In this document: positions 47,701 to 59,700 of the stretch, one piece after another
How positions within the stretch are numbered: the stretch's first letter is position 1
Layout of the letters: each line of letters begins with the position of its first letter
NCBI RefSeq assembly: GCF_000321225.1
Contig: NW_004450323.1
Span: forward strand, 1,000,229 to 1,064,228
From: Odobenus rosmarus divergens
Lineage: Eukaryota; Chordata; Mammalia; Carnivora; Odobenidae
Reading direction: 5' to 3'
Length of the DNA stretch: 64,000 nucleotides
Translations under genes and position numbers: made by a program
Notes under the pieces: generated by a model
The model's input: the letters and a program-made list of their open reading frames with translations, nothing else
Told to the model about the DNA's origin: nothing
Database searches by the model: none

Positions 47701-50700
47701 GGCACCTGACCCGGAACCAGAGCTCAGGGGGCCTGCCTGGTAGAGAAGCCTGTTTTCTGCTTCACAGATCTTGGGCCGTGGCCCAGAATGGTGCCTTTAT
47801 GTCCTCTGCCAGTGAGTTTCAGCGGAGGGAGGCCTGCAGCCTGGGGCCTGTTGCAGGAGCGGGGTGCCCAGGCAACTCCTCGAGCTTTTCATCTCCCTCC
47901 AGACTCTGGCTTCAGGGCTTCTTTTCCGGTGGTTCCTAGATTCCAGGTGCCTTTTCCTTCCTCCCCTGGGCTCCCTGCCTCCCTCTCTGGCAGGGGAGCC
48001 AGTCCTCACCACGTGTGTGCCACCCACGCAGGCTGGGCTGACTGCCAGTACCTCTGGCCACAGAGACCTTCCCGAGCGTCTGCCGGGGAGTTGTAAACCT
48101 TCGCCCTTCTGGAACTGATGCTCTCTGGAGGGCAGCAGGGACAGAGGCCATGTCAGGGTTTTTCCCCGGGGGTTCAAGCTCATCTGACATCTTTCTTCAG
48201 CCCCTGCAGCCTCTGTGCCCCTCCCCCACCACAGAATAATGGAGAACCGCAGATGCTATCACAGGAGAGCATTGCTTGTGCTATTAGCCACGTCCTAGGC
48301 ACAGGCTAAGTGCAGAATGACCAGACTATCTCAGAGATCCTTCCTGAGGAAGGGATGACCTTTCTCGTGAGAGCCTTAGGGGCAGGCGCTCTGGGCATTG
48401 GTGTGGGGGGAGTGTGGCATGGGAGAGGTAAGCGGGCAGAGGTGCCGGCCCCTCTTACCTACCTAGTTGTTTTTCTTTTCCCTTCAGACTGGAGACCGGC
48501 CCTGAATCTCGCTGCCCTGGACTGTGCTGACGAGACCAACAGCGCAACCTGCAGAGACTTCAACATCCCCGGCTTCCCAACCGTGAGGGTGCGTGACAGG
48601 GAGGGGAGAGCAGGCGTGGTGCCAACTTCCCGTGCTCCCCTGGCCTCGGAGCTCCGTGGGGTCCTCCCATCGGCTTCAGTCACAGCCCCTGGAGCACTGT
48701 CCGTGTGCTTGATGAGACACCTGCTGTAGAGGCAGCAAGGCATGTGAATTGGGAGGTTTGTTGGGTCTGGCAAGTTCTGCCCTTTAAAAAGGAAGGGGCT
48801 GTGGCTGGGGAGGGTAGTTGCGATGGGCTGATTTCAGCTGCTCTGATTTGAGCTGTGAGGTGGTTATCGCCTGGGCTGGTGAGAACCCCCAGCTCCCAAG
48901 GGCCTCTTTCCAATTCTTCTCCCTCCTGACTCCCAGCCTTTGAGGACTGATCTAACCCTATAAAACCCAATTCAGGCTCTGACCCACCCATGGTCAGGAT
49001 CAGATTCAGGGGGCCTGATGACCTCCCAGAAAATACCAGCAAGCTTCATCCTCATCAGGCAAGTGCCTTGAGTCCAAGTAGCTCAGAAGTGATCTGTCAG
49101 GGTAGCCTCACCCATGGTCAAATGCCAGTGCCTCAGGCGGCGGGGATCCCCATCACGGGAGTCATCACAGCCAGTGCATGAGGGCTCTGTCACCCCAGCT
49201 CTGGCTGAAAGTAGCGTGAGCTCGCCAGTGAGGCCTTGCCTGACAACCTGCCCACTGTGGGGCATCAACAGCTTAATTAACATCTGAGCAACTTCCAAGG
49301 CTCTCAAGTGGGAGGTTCTGGGAAGCCGAGAATGGCAACGCTGTGCAGTTATACTCAGTGCCCTCCCCAGGGCTCAGGCCCAGCTATAATCCAATTAGTT
49401 TGCTTCCAAATTAAAGAATCAGAATCTGTCTCCCTACCTCCAGCTATAATTAGCCTCCTTCTACCAGAATGGCATCTAGAAAAGCATTTCCTCTGTAACC
49501 ACTAAGAATAATTCGGAAAGGCCTCTGAAAGCTAAAATGCCAAGCATTGTCCCCTGAACAAGATCTCTGAGCTCAGGGGCCTCCAGTTTCAAGCAGAACC
49601 AGGAGCCGGATTTCAGCCTAATTACTCCAAAGAATTTGTCTAGGAAGCCAGGCTCCAGGCTCCAGCAAGAATGTCCAGCTTGAATTCCACGTGACCTTTC
49701 TATTCCTCACGCCCAGTGAAATCCTGCTGGGTTCGAGATTCCCGCAAACTGAGAGGGCTCCTTCCTACAGGCTTGTTACCACGTGGGGTCAGGCCTAGAC
49801 CCCAGGTTTAGCTGAGACCACATCATTTAGAGGTGCCAGTAGAGAGATTGCTTATCAGTCATCTCTTTCAAGTAAAAGACCTCCCTGGCAGGGCCATTGC
49901 TTTGCTTTATTCTCATCCTGAGAAACATGTAACTGAAAATATTCAAAATTACTAACGGGGGGCGGACGAGGATCTCTGTTGCTTTTGCTGAGCCAGGGTG
50001 AGCAGCCCTGTGTGGGAAGTTGTGGGAAGACCAGTGTATCTGGAGGAGTCCTCGTTCACAGGCTGATGCTTCTCTCAGTGAAGACTGGCCATGGGGGTCC
50101 AGCCCCCTGGGAGCGGGATGGGCATTGGTGCCAGGGCCGGCTCAGGACATCGGGTGGGGGGGTGCGTTCTGTGGGACCTGGCACCCGAGGCTTGGTGTTT
50201 CCACCTGGGAGAGGCTGGGGCTCGGTGGGTGTGAGGAAGGTCCCGAAGCTCCCAGCACCTACCCCGGTCACGCAGCACACGTAGCCCGAATGCCTCAAGT
50301 GATTAATCATCTCCTGCACCGCCCAGCTGGCTGTGGGAAGGGAGCTGGGAGGGCCCTGCGCTGGAAGGGCCCTGGGCTGGTTGTCTTGACCTTCCCCAGC
50401 CTCTGCACGGGCAGTGCCTGGCTGGGCCCTGGAAGTTCAGTTTCAGCCGGGAGAGGCCCTCGGTGCCCTGTCCTCAGGACTCGAGCCCAGGGGGCAAGTG
50501 GTTCTAGCTCCCACTGGGTCTCTGCTCTTAAGGCCCTATGAAGTAAGATACATGCATTTCACAGTGAGATCCAGAAGTTGGTTTGTATGTGATCGCCAAC
50601 ACGAAAGTCTCATAAAACAATATTTATTCTTCCTAAATGCAGTACCCGCTGCTATTTTCTGTTCCATTTTTTAAAATTAATTATTTTTCCATTTTTTTTT

Positions 50701-53700
50701 TTTTTAAATACTAGCCGTGATTCGCTAAATTGATGTTACAGTTCAGGTTGCTTCTAATGTTTGGAAAATGCCACTCAAACAGATTGCAGATCTCCAGAGA
50801 GTCTAGTGTGCCTGTGGGCATCATGGCTGGACTCCCTGGAAAACAGGGCAGACCCTCAAGGTCAGCCTGGCTGCCAGTGGACCTGTCTGCTGCCCACTCT
50901 GGGGTTGGGCCTGTCCTCACTCCTACCCATAAAGGCTGTGAGAACTCTTAAGATGAGAGCACATGTTGAACAGGGGAAGAGAGAATGTTGCTGGTATGAT
51001 GGAGACAGACCCACACACGAGGCTGGGTCACCCCCAGGTACATGTGTCATTGTCCCTTTCCTCTGCCTCCTGCCCCTTGTCACCATTTGCAAGCAGTGAG
51101 CTTCCACTAGCCCAGCCTGTTTAGCAAACACCTGGTCCTGCAGGTCCTGCTGTGTCAGGAGCCCATCAGACTGGAGCTGGAGCTCAGCTGGAAGAAAACA
51201 AAGGTGGGGGGAGGGAGGGACTAGTTGGCAACAGGTTCCAGCTGGCACTTAGGGAACCTAGAGGCTGGAACTCGTGGGGAGGGGCCTTGCCATGGGCCAC
51301 AGGAGTGCCGTCAGGGGGTCATCCGTCAGGACCCCTTGTAGCCCAGCTGGAATCAAGATTCCAGAGAGCATCAGCATTGGGGTGGGAGAGGACAGAAGTC
51401 TCCCCTTCCCAAGATTCTGAGATAATTGATGTGGGTTCAAATCCTGGTTCCACTGCTTACTGTACATACTGGATATGACTCAGAAGATTGTTTAACAGTG
51501 CCTCAGCAACAGGCCTCAGTTTCCCTTGTCTGTAAAAAATGGGATGATAATATCTATACCTAATAGGATTGTTGCCAAGTGTGACGTGAGGCCTTACATG
51601 TGAGAGGGCCGGGACACCTTGTGGGATTACTTGGAGTTCAGTTAATGTTACTGTCCCATCTCCTCCCTAAGTCACCCTGTGGAGCTCACCATAGCTCGTC
51701 TGTGGGCACTGCATTTAGGCAGTCCGTCAGTCAGCAGCTATTGAGTGCATGTTTGCTGGGGGCCTTGAGGTTACCAGCCCACCGGTAGGCGGGGAATGGT
51801 CTGTATGCAGCAGATGCCGGAGGAGTTCCCCAGGGCTCACTGAGCCCTTTCCCTCATGCATCAGAGAGAAGGGGACTTCCACTTGGTGTTGAAGGCTGCA
51901 TGGGGTTGGGCTAGGAGAGGAGGAATGCGGGCCGAGGAGGAGGTAAGAGCAGAGGCCCTGTGTGGGCAGAAGTGTGTGACATGTCGAGAAGACTGGTCTG
52001 GCTGGGGCAGAGGCTCATGGGCAGAGCTGAGGCAGGACAGGAATGTCAGGGCCCTGAATTCGGGGCTGGGAGGTGGATACCCTGTGGGGAACAGAGGCTA
52101 GGCTGTTATCTTCTGTAGCCCTTGTGAGGAGGGAGATGTCAAGGAGGGTGACTCCGCCTCTCTCTGGAAGAAGGATATGGGCCCCCAGTCACCTGTTCTC
52201 CTCTGGCCTCCACAGTCAGTCTCCGGCGTAGGAGTGGTTAGCCCTGTGGATCCTCCTGGGCTCCCCGTAAGCTGTTTGGAGACTGGGTCATTTTCCTTGA
52301 AACTCGTTTTAAAAGCTTGGATTCAGTGTCATCGATGGTCACCACTGGAAAGTCGCTTCCCATTCAGCCTTACTTGACCCCTAGAAAGGCAGCTGATGTT
52401 GGTGTTGCTTCTTGACGGTTTGGTAAACAGCCACCTCATGCCTCTGGGGAGATGTGGAGGTCTTCCAGGAGCACCAGCGCTGGGGAAGGCAGAGGCTCCT
52501 GTGTGAAGTGATGGAAGGAAAGGGACTGGGTGCCGATTGCCCCTGGAAAAAAGAAAACTCGCTGCTGACATCTTAATTACCTGTTCCCAAGGAGTTGTGG
52601 TGGTTTCCCCTGGGAAGGCACACGCCTCCAACAGCTGACTTAAGAAGGATGCATTTAATAGGAGGATAAAAATGTGCCCTGACTAGATTTTAATATGCTT
52701 TTCACATGAGCATCTACAATGATCAAAGGACAGAGGTTCTCTGTTCGACTGAGCAGATGTCTTCTGAGTCCTAGACACTGTGGGGCTTGCCGAGATGCCC
52801 AGGTGTAGTCCTGTCCTCAAGAAAGTTCAGGTTTCAGGCCCATCAGAGCCGAAGCGTAGGGAAGAGGGGCAGTGGAAGGTAAGTTTTGGAGTTTGGGTCA
52901 GATCCTGGAAGGCCTCAAAACACAGTGAGTTTAGACATTATTCACTGGTAATGGGGGGGTCATGGAAGAGATTTGAGGAGTGATACAATCAGACCAGAAT
53001 GGTGCCACTAAGCGAAGTGGCAATGAGGAGCAGCTGGGGAATTAAAAGATGGAGCGGATTAACATTTCTGACCTCACAGAGGGACAGGTAGGGACTGGTG
53101 CATTAGTCCAGGAAATAGGTGGTAAGCCCTGGTCTGGACAAGGCAGCTGGCCCAGAGGACTGTTGAAGAAGCACAAAGGCCAAATTCACAGACCTTGTCC
53201 ACTGACTGGCGGATGGGAGTTGAGGGAGGAGAAGATGCTGGTCTGGTTAACAGGGGAGGACATGGGGTGAGACAAGGAACACAGATGGAGAAACAGGTTG
53301 GGGAGGGGTGACTCGGTCTTGGAGGGGTGTGGGGGGCTGGTACCTGTGTGGAGGGCACCAGGAGGAAACAAGTCTAGGACAGATGAGGACTTGAGACAAA
53401 GGGTTCAGACTGCAAATCATTCAGACCAAGTACATGACGTTGGCAAGGAAGACAAACAGTAGGCTTGTTCGTTCACTCATTCACTTGCTCCTTCATTCAA
53501 AAGCATGGATTGACCCCCTGGTTTGTGACGATTCTTCCCAGGGCTTTTTAAACAGAGTGTCAAGAGCTGATACCTGACAGGAGGAGAGACTGGGGGCAAA
53601 AGATTGTGGGGGCAGCAGACACAAGACAGGAGTCAGGGAGAGGCTAGGACAAAGGCGGGGGGAAGGCTGTGAAGGTGGCCAAGCAGGCCTGCTCAGTTTC

Positions 53701-56700
53701 GGCTGAGGCAAGGGAGGTGGCAGCATGCAGGCCAAGAAGGAGAGCGTCGGGGATATGTGCTACCAAACATGGCAGCCCCTGGCACCGTGGGGAAGGCAGG
53801 CAGTGCTAACAACAGACACTGCAGAGAAAGCAAGGGGGGGGGGGTGGCCAGAGGGGTCAGCGGAGCTGATGGCTCATGGGCGTGAAGAGAGGGGTGGTCG
53901 GAGAGGCAGAGCAGACTCTGCTTTGAGAAACCTGGCAGCCCAGGGAAAGGGGACCTGCAGTAACTGGAGGGGGGAGGAGGGCTTCTCTCGATTCCCATCC
54001 ACCTTCCCTTCCTGTCCTTTTTGTTATTTTATTTTATTTTATTTTATTTTTAAGAAATTAGATTAGGAGGATCAGAATGTTTGTAGGCATAGGGAAGTTA
54101 CTGGCAGGAAAGGGGAAAGAGAGACTGATAGGGAAAAGTTCCTAAGAGCATGAAGTGTGGGAGCTGGGGGTCCAGTGCTGTCCTCACTTTGGAAGGCAGA
54201 TGGGAGGCGTCTGAGGACAAAAGGGATGGCTGTGTGGTAGCACAGCATACACGGAGGGACACAGGGGGCCTTCCCGTAGCCCTGCATTCTGGGGCTGTGT
54301 CTCCGTGTCCCTGCATTCCCCTGGGTCAGTCTTGCTGGGGCTCCTGCCTGACTCCCCGCTGCCCCCAGCGGGGGCCTTCAGAACGCTCATCTGGGGGCCG
54401 GCAGCCTGCCTTTAGAAGGAGGTAAGGTCAGCCCCCTTCAGTAAGGCACCTGCTCAGATCTGGGGGAGGGCGTGGTGGCCGAAGAAAAGTGACCATGCTG
54501 CTTTTCATAACTGAAAATAACAGCTGTAGCCGCATGGGTCCGCCCTAAATTCCCACAATTCAGGGAATTTGTGAGCATTTTTACACGTGTTAGGATAACG
54601 TATAATTTCACTCAAAATTTGTTCAGTAACTGCAAAGAACATTATTATAAATATATGTGGCATGTATCAGCAGATGGTTTCCACCCAGAATAAAAGTTTA
54701 TATTGATGGTCTAAGAAGAGAGAGAATAAAGCAGTTCGCAGGGGTTAGGACCCAGGTGAGGGCAGCGGGAACAGGAGAAGGTTGCAGGTGGGAAGAGATG
54801 GGTGGCTTCTGTGCATCTCTATTGTTCTTCATGTGGGAAGATGGGCAGGTGGCCTCTGAATTTTCGGGTTCTGCCTACAAATGGCTGAGATAAGCACACA
54901 CTAGCTGATCAGTGTTTCCTAGTGTTTAAAAGGTGGAACAAGGGAAGGGATGATGATAATCCTGCAGTTAACATTTATTGATCCCTTACTGTATGCACCA
55001 GACACAAGCACTTGAGATGTATCTTTTTTTTTTTAAAGATTTTATTTATTTATTTGAGAGAGAGAGAATGAGATAGAGCATGAGAGGGTCAGAGGGAGAA
55101 GCAGACTCCCTGCTCAGCAGGGGGCCCGATGCGGGACTCGATCCCGGGACTCCAGGATCATGACCCGAGCCGAAGGCAGTTGCTTAACCAACTGAGCCAC
55201 CCAGGCGCCCCAAGACGTATTGTCTTTGAATCCTCACAGTAGTTCCTCAAGGTGGATGGCGCCATCCTCATCTTAAAGATGAGAAGGCACAGAGGGGTTA
55301 ATGGATTACCCAAGGTCACACAGCAGGTGCATAGCAGAGCCAGGTCTTGTACCCAGGTCTGGTAGACCCCAGGGCCTGCACTCAGCCACCAGCTTGGAAT
55401 AAGGCCAGATGGCCATGCTGTTGCAGGCAGAGGCCCAAGGAAGCTACAGGTGGCCCCCGAGGATCTCAGGAAGAGTCTTCTTCCTGGCCAGCAGGCTCTC
55501 TGCCAGTCACTTACATGGCTGTCTGTCTGTCAGGACAACTAAACTTTATTCCCTCCTGAGCCCAGGAGAGCACAGGCCAGAGCTCTGGCAGCGGTCTTGC
55601 CACTTAGGAGAAGCCCAGATTGTGATGACTTGCCTTTTGTTCTCTCCTCTTGCCCAGGGACTGAGCCTGGAGTGTCCTCTAAAGGGGAAGAGAGGACAAA
55701 GTGATGAGTTAAATTGACCTCTCTCTAACAAGACTTGTGTCTGCAGCGCCTTGGGCCCACCCTTCAGCAGGACCTGACCCAGAGACCCCTCCCTTCGTGG
55801 GGTGTCTGCCGAGCCAGGCTGCGTGTTCTTGGTGGACAGACACCAGCCTCTAAGGATAGATTGCCTCAGAGGGCAGCTAACATTTTCTGGGGGAAGTATG
55901 AAGTGACTTTGTTTTATCAGTTAAGTCTGCCTCATCCACTCATTCATGCGTGAATATTTTCATTCATTCATTTCAAGACGGAGAGACGGCCCACCACACG
56001 TAGAGTGTGTAAGCTGCTGCCTGCGCCTCCCTGGGTGCCTCAGAGCCGTGGGGGTGGGGATCGGATACGGAGACGGTGGGGACAGGAATCTGCGTCCAGC
56101 TCCAGGAGCGGGTACCTCGCTGTTCTCCTTTTACAGACGAGGAAACTGAGGCTCACAAAAGTTAAGTAATTTGCGCCAAGTCAGCCCCTTTCGTAGGCAG
56201 CCGGGTCTTAGACACGGATCCCTCTGGCCCTGGGATGGTAGTCTTAGCTCCGTGTGTTACTGACTCTTGCCTGTGTGTTTGCTTCTAGTTCTTTAAGGCC
56301 TTTTCCAAGAATGGCTCGGGGTCAACACTGCCAGGTGGGTGTCCTGGTTCCAGTTGTCAGTATTTTCTTTTTCTTTCTGTTGGGTTACTACTGAGGTGAG
56401 GAGAGCCCGGCAAGGTCCACAGGGTGAAGAGTTTCCCAAGTGAAAGCCGAGTTTGTGTTTTCCTGGGGCCTTCCCAGCCAGCCTGGAAGACGCCTTCTGG
56501 AAAAGGAGGCTGAAGAAGCCCTTCTGTTTTGGTCCCTTGAGGGTCCTGGGAGGAGGGGAGGGTCACCATGTACCCAGGCCAACCCTTCATGTCAAAATGG
56601 GGTTGACATGCAGAGGGACAGACCAGACAGCCTCCGGGGAAAGCACTGCTGGGCTCCAGGCCTGAGGGACTGTCTCCTGCCCTCTGAGGGATGGGTCTTC

Positions 56701-59700
56701 CTGTATAACTTAGGGCCACAGAAGAAGACCCCACCCCCCTGCTCTACTAGAGAAGGACTGACACGGGCTCTGTTTCTCTCAGAACTAGCCTGTGCCCCGG
56801 GCCCTTTGTTTCAGTGAAGCTGACAAGGGTGCTGGGATTATTCTCCTTCCCTCCTCATGCACCCCCCTCCCCCGTGTCCGTCTTCATCCAGTGGCTGGTG
56901 CTGATGTGGAGACGCTGCGGAAGAGGCTCATCGACGCCTTGGAGTCCCATAGTGACACGTGGCCCCCCGACTGTCCCCCGCTGGAGCCGGCCAGGTATTT
57001 GGGGCTGGAGCAGACTTGGTGCAGCGTGGGCCAGGATCACAGGCCTGGGAGCGAGAGGGTTGCGGGGACAGCTGCATGGGAGATACGAAGGCCTTTGTCT
57101 CTGATGCAGACACCTCTGTGGGCTGGAACCCAGAGCCGCTCGGGAGCAGCTCGTAGAAGAATCCCTATCGCTGGAGGTCCTCCCTGAGGAGCCCTGGCTT
57201 CGTGGGACCGACAGGGGGACAAGGGGCCGTCCTGCTGGGTGGGAAGGAAGAGATGGGCGAGGGTTCTTCAGGCCATACCTGCCTCTGCTTTTCACAGTCT
57301 GTCCTCAGGAATGTTTCGGGGGTGCAGCAGACTTCACATGATCTAACCCGGAGGGGGCACTGAGAGAGTGGACATGGGGATGAAGAAGGGAGGCTCAGAG
57401 GAAAAGGGAGCCCTGTCTGTAAAAAGAAGTCATCCTTCTGAGCGGTGGCTGTGACTGGGGGGTGGGGCACATGACTGTTGTGCCGCCGAGCGTCAGGCAT
57501 GGTGGCGGGTGGCCCGTCTCTGCCTGCCAGGCAGGCTGCCAGGATTGCCTCTTCTAGGAGAGAAAGGGGCACGGTGCCGTGCGTTAGCTCTCCCACAGAG
57601 GATAAATCGAGAACACTAGGTCTTGCCCTCCCGGATGAGAACTCGAGACAGGATAGAGCCCACCTCAGGGATTCCTGCCAAGAAGGAACAAATCCAAGGA
57701 CCAGCAGACATTGCTGGAGGGAGCCCAGACTCAGAGCACAGTGAAGATTCCAGGGCCTGGGGAGCCTCATGAAGGAGGCACTGATGCCCCAGGCCCTCCA
57801 CATAGATTTACTGATGTTGTCGAAAGTCATAGCCCTGCCGAGAGAGTGTGCTTCTAAGCGTCAGTTGGGGTTGACTCCAACCCATGATTTCTTTTTTTTA
57901 TCAACTTGCCCAGGTGTCCATCCTCCTGGATGGTCCCATGGAGACCCTGGGCCCAGCGTTTGTCTTGCTATGGTTTGGGGCTGCACCACTAGACCCCTTC
58001 TCTCCAGGAAACATTCCCACCAGTCTGCCCCTTACTTACATTTCTCAATGACCGTGTCCGTCTCTCTCTCTCTCTTACGCACACACATCCTTCATGGTGC
58101 ATTTTCAGTCCCAAGGGATCTCAAAAGCCTCAGATCAGGTAAACCTGCCAACCTGCTGGGTACTAAACACTGGTCCATATTCACTAAGCCTTGCCCTTAC
58201 CCAGAACATAGAGACCCCTGGTCTCAAAGCCCCACTCCCCCATCCTCCACCTCCTCCCCAGACCACCTCGTACTCACTCCAGATTCTTAAAAGAGACAGC
58301 GTGAAAAAATAAAATCAAGGTGGGCCAAATGGAGAACCAACGTGTGGGGTAGCAGAGGCAGCATCCTCTGAGACTGTGGGTTTGGCTTGCTTCCCCTGGA
58401 AGGCAGGCAGGGGGACACTTCCACGGAGCCTCAGGTGGAAACAGGAGGGCGGTATATGGCTGTGCCCACGGTGTTGTGCCAGCCGCACCTGGGTCCCCAG
58501 CAGGTCTGTGGATGGTCACTGCCGCCCTTGTCTCTTGCAGGCTGGAGGAGATTGATGGATTCTTTGTGAGAAACAACGAAGATTACCTGGCCCTGATCTT
58601 TGAAAAGGAAGGCTCCTACCTGGGTAGAGAGGTGAGCTGCGCCCAGGGTCCCCGCAACCCCAGGGTAGCTGTCGGGAGAGAGCCCAGTGAGTTCAGGGGC
58701 AGGGCTGTTCCAGTGAATTCTAGGGTCTCGGCCACGTGTGCTTCTTAGCCCAGCACTGGCCTGACCCCTGCTGGGGGACCCAGGAAGTGTGGGAGCTGGA
58801 CCTTTCCATTTGAAAACCATGTCTTTTTTATCTCCCTCCTTGAACCCGCATCTATAACATTCATTGAGCCCTGGACTAGAGTCCTGGCACATGTAGTCAC
58901 TAATCTTCACAATTAAGGTTGATAATCAGGTAACATGTTAAAGATCCCCCGGCCAGTGAATTGGTGGAGCAGGGCTTTGAACCAGGTCTGTGAGCCCCAC
59001 AAGCCCCGGTGGTTTCCACACTGCCCCACCCCCGCAGAGTTGGAGCTCGGGATCGGGGAGGGACCGTCAGGAGGAAGTGAGGTCCCTTGCCACGTGAAGC
59101 TGGTAACAGAACAGGCAGGTGTGAATTTCCACCCCTTGGTGATCTGTCTGTAATCAAGACCCTGCTGCCCCAAGCCCCATTTCCCTCTCTGGAAAGTGAT
59201 CATTACCTTTCCTCAGAGCACTGCCAGCACAGTCCAACGAGGCAGGTTAGGGAAAGGGCCTGGATTGGTAGCTGGCACAGAGTAGGTGCTTTTTAAAGAT
59301 CCATTCCTCTGGCCTCATGCAGAGTGCTCTCCATTCTGCCGCTGGCTCACAGACTTCTCTAGACCCCTTGCGGGCTTTTCCCGGGCGCTGAGGGGGGATG
59401 GGCCAGGGCATGGATGAAGTCCCAAGGCAATGCAGGGACCCAGAAGAGGCATGAGTGTGGAGATGAAATTAAACCCCACTGTTGGCTCCGAACGGCTTTC
59501 CTCCTGAAACTCATCAGGCAGATCCAGAGAGCTCCGGGCTGTCTCCAAGCCTCTAAGCCCCTAGAGGGGAAACAGAGGGAGATGGGGCGGGGCGGGGCGC
59601 AGAACTTTGCTGAAGCACTGCCTGACCCTTCTGGGGTCCAGTCCAGGCCTGGGGTCGTTCCTGTCACGAGGATATGATTAATAAATGTTTATTGGAATCA

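Larger units (their letters stand above)
48589..56288 (+). other. QSOX1: QSOX1 intron 2
   Basis: 7.7 kb. It holds an AT/homeodomain-motif-rich island (about 49250-49650), MIR relics (about 51420-51600 on -; 54950-55370 on +; 55925-56215), a Can-SINE (55023-55211), and an (ATTTT)n run (54025-54051). L2/MIR-type TCATT-rich sequence is at 53466-53500. No further exon was recognised. Confidence 0.8.
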
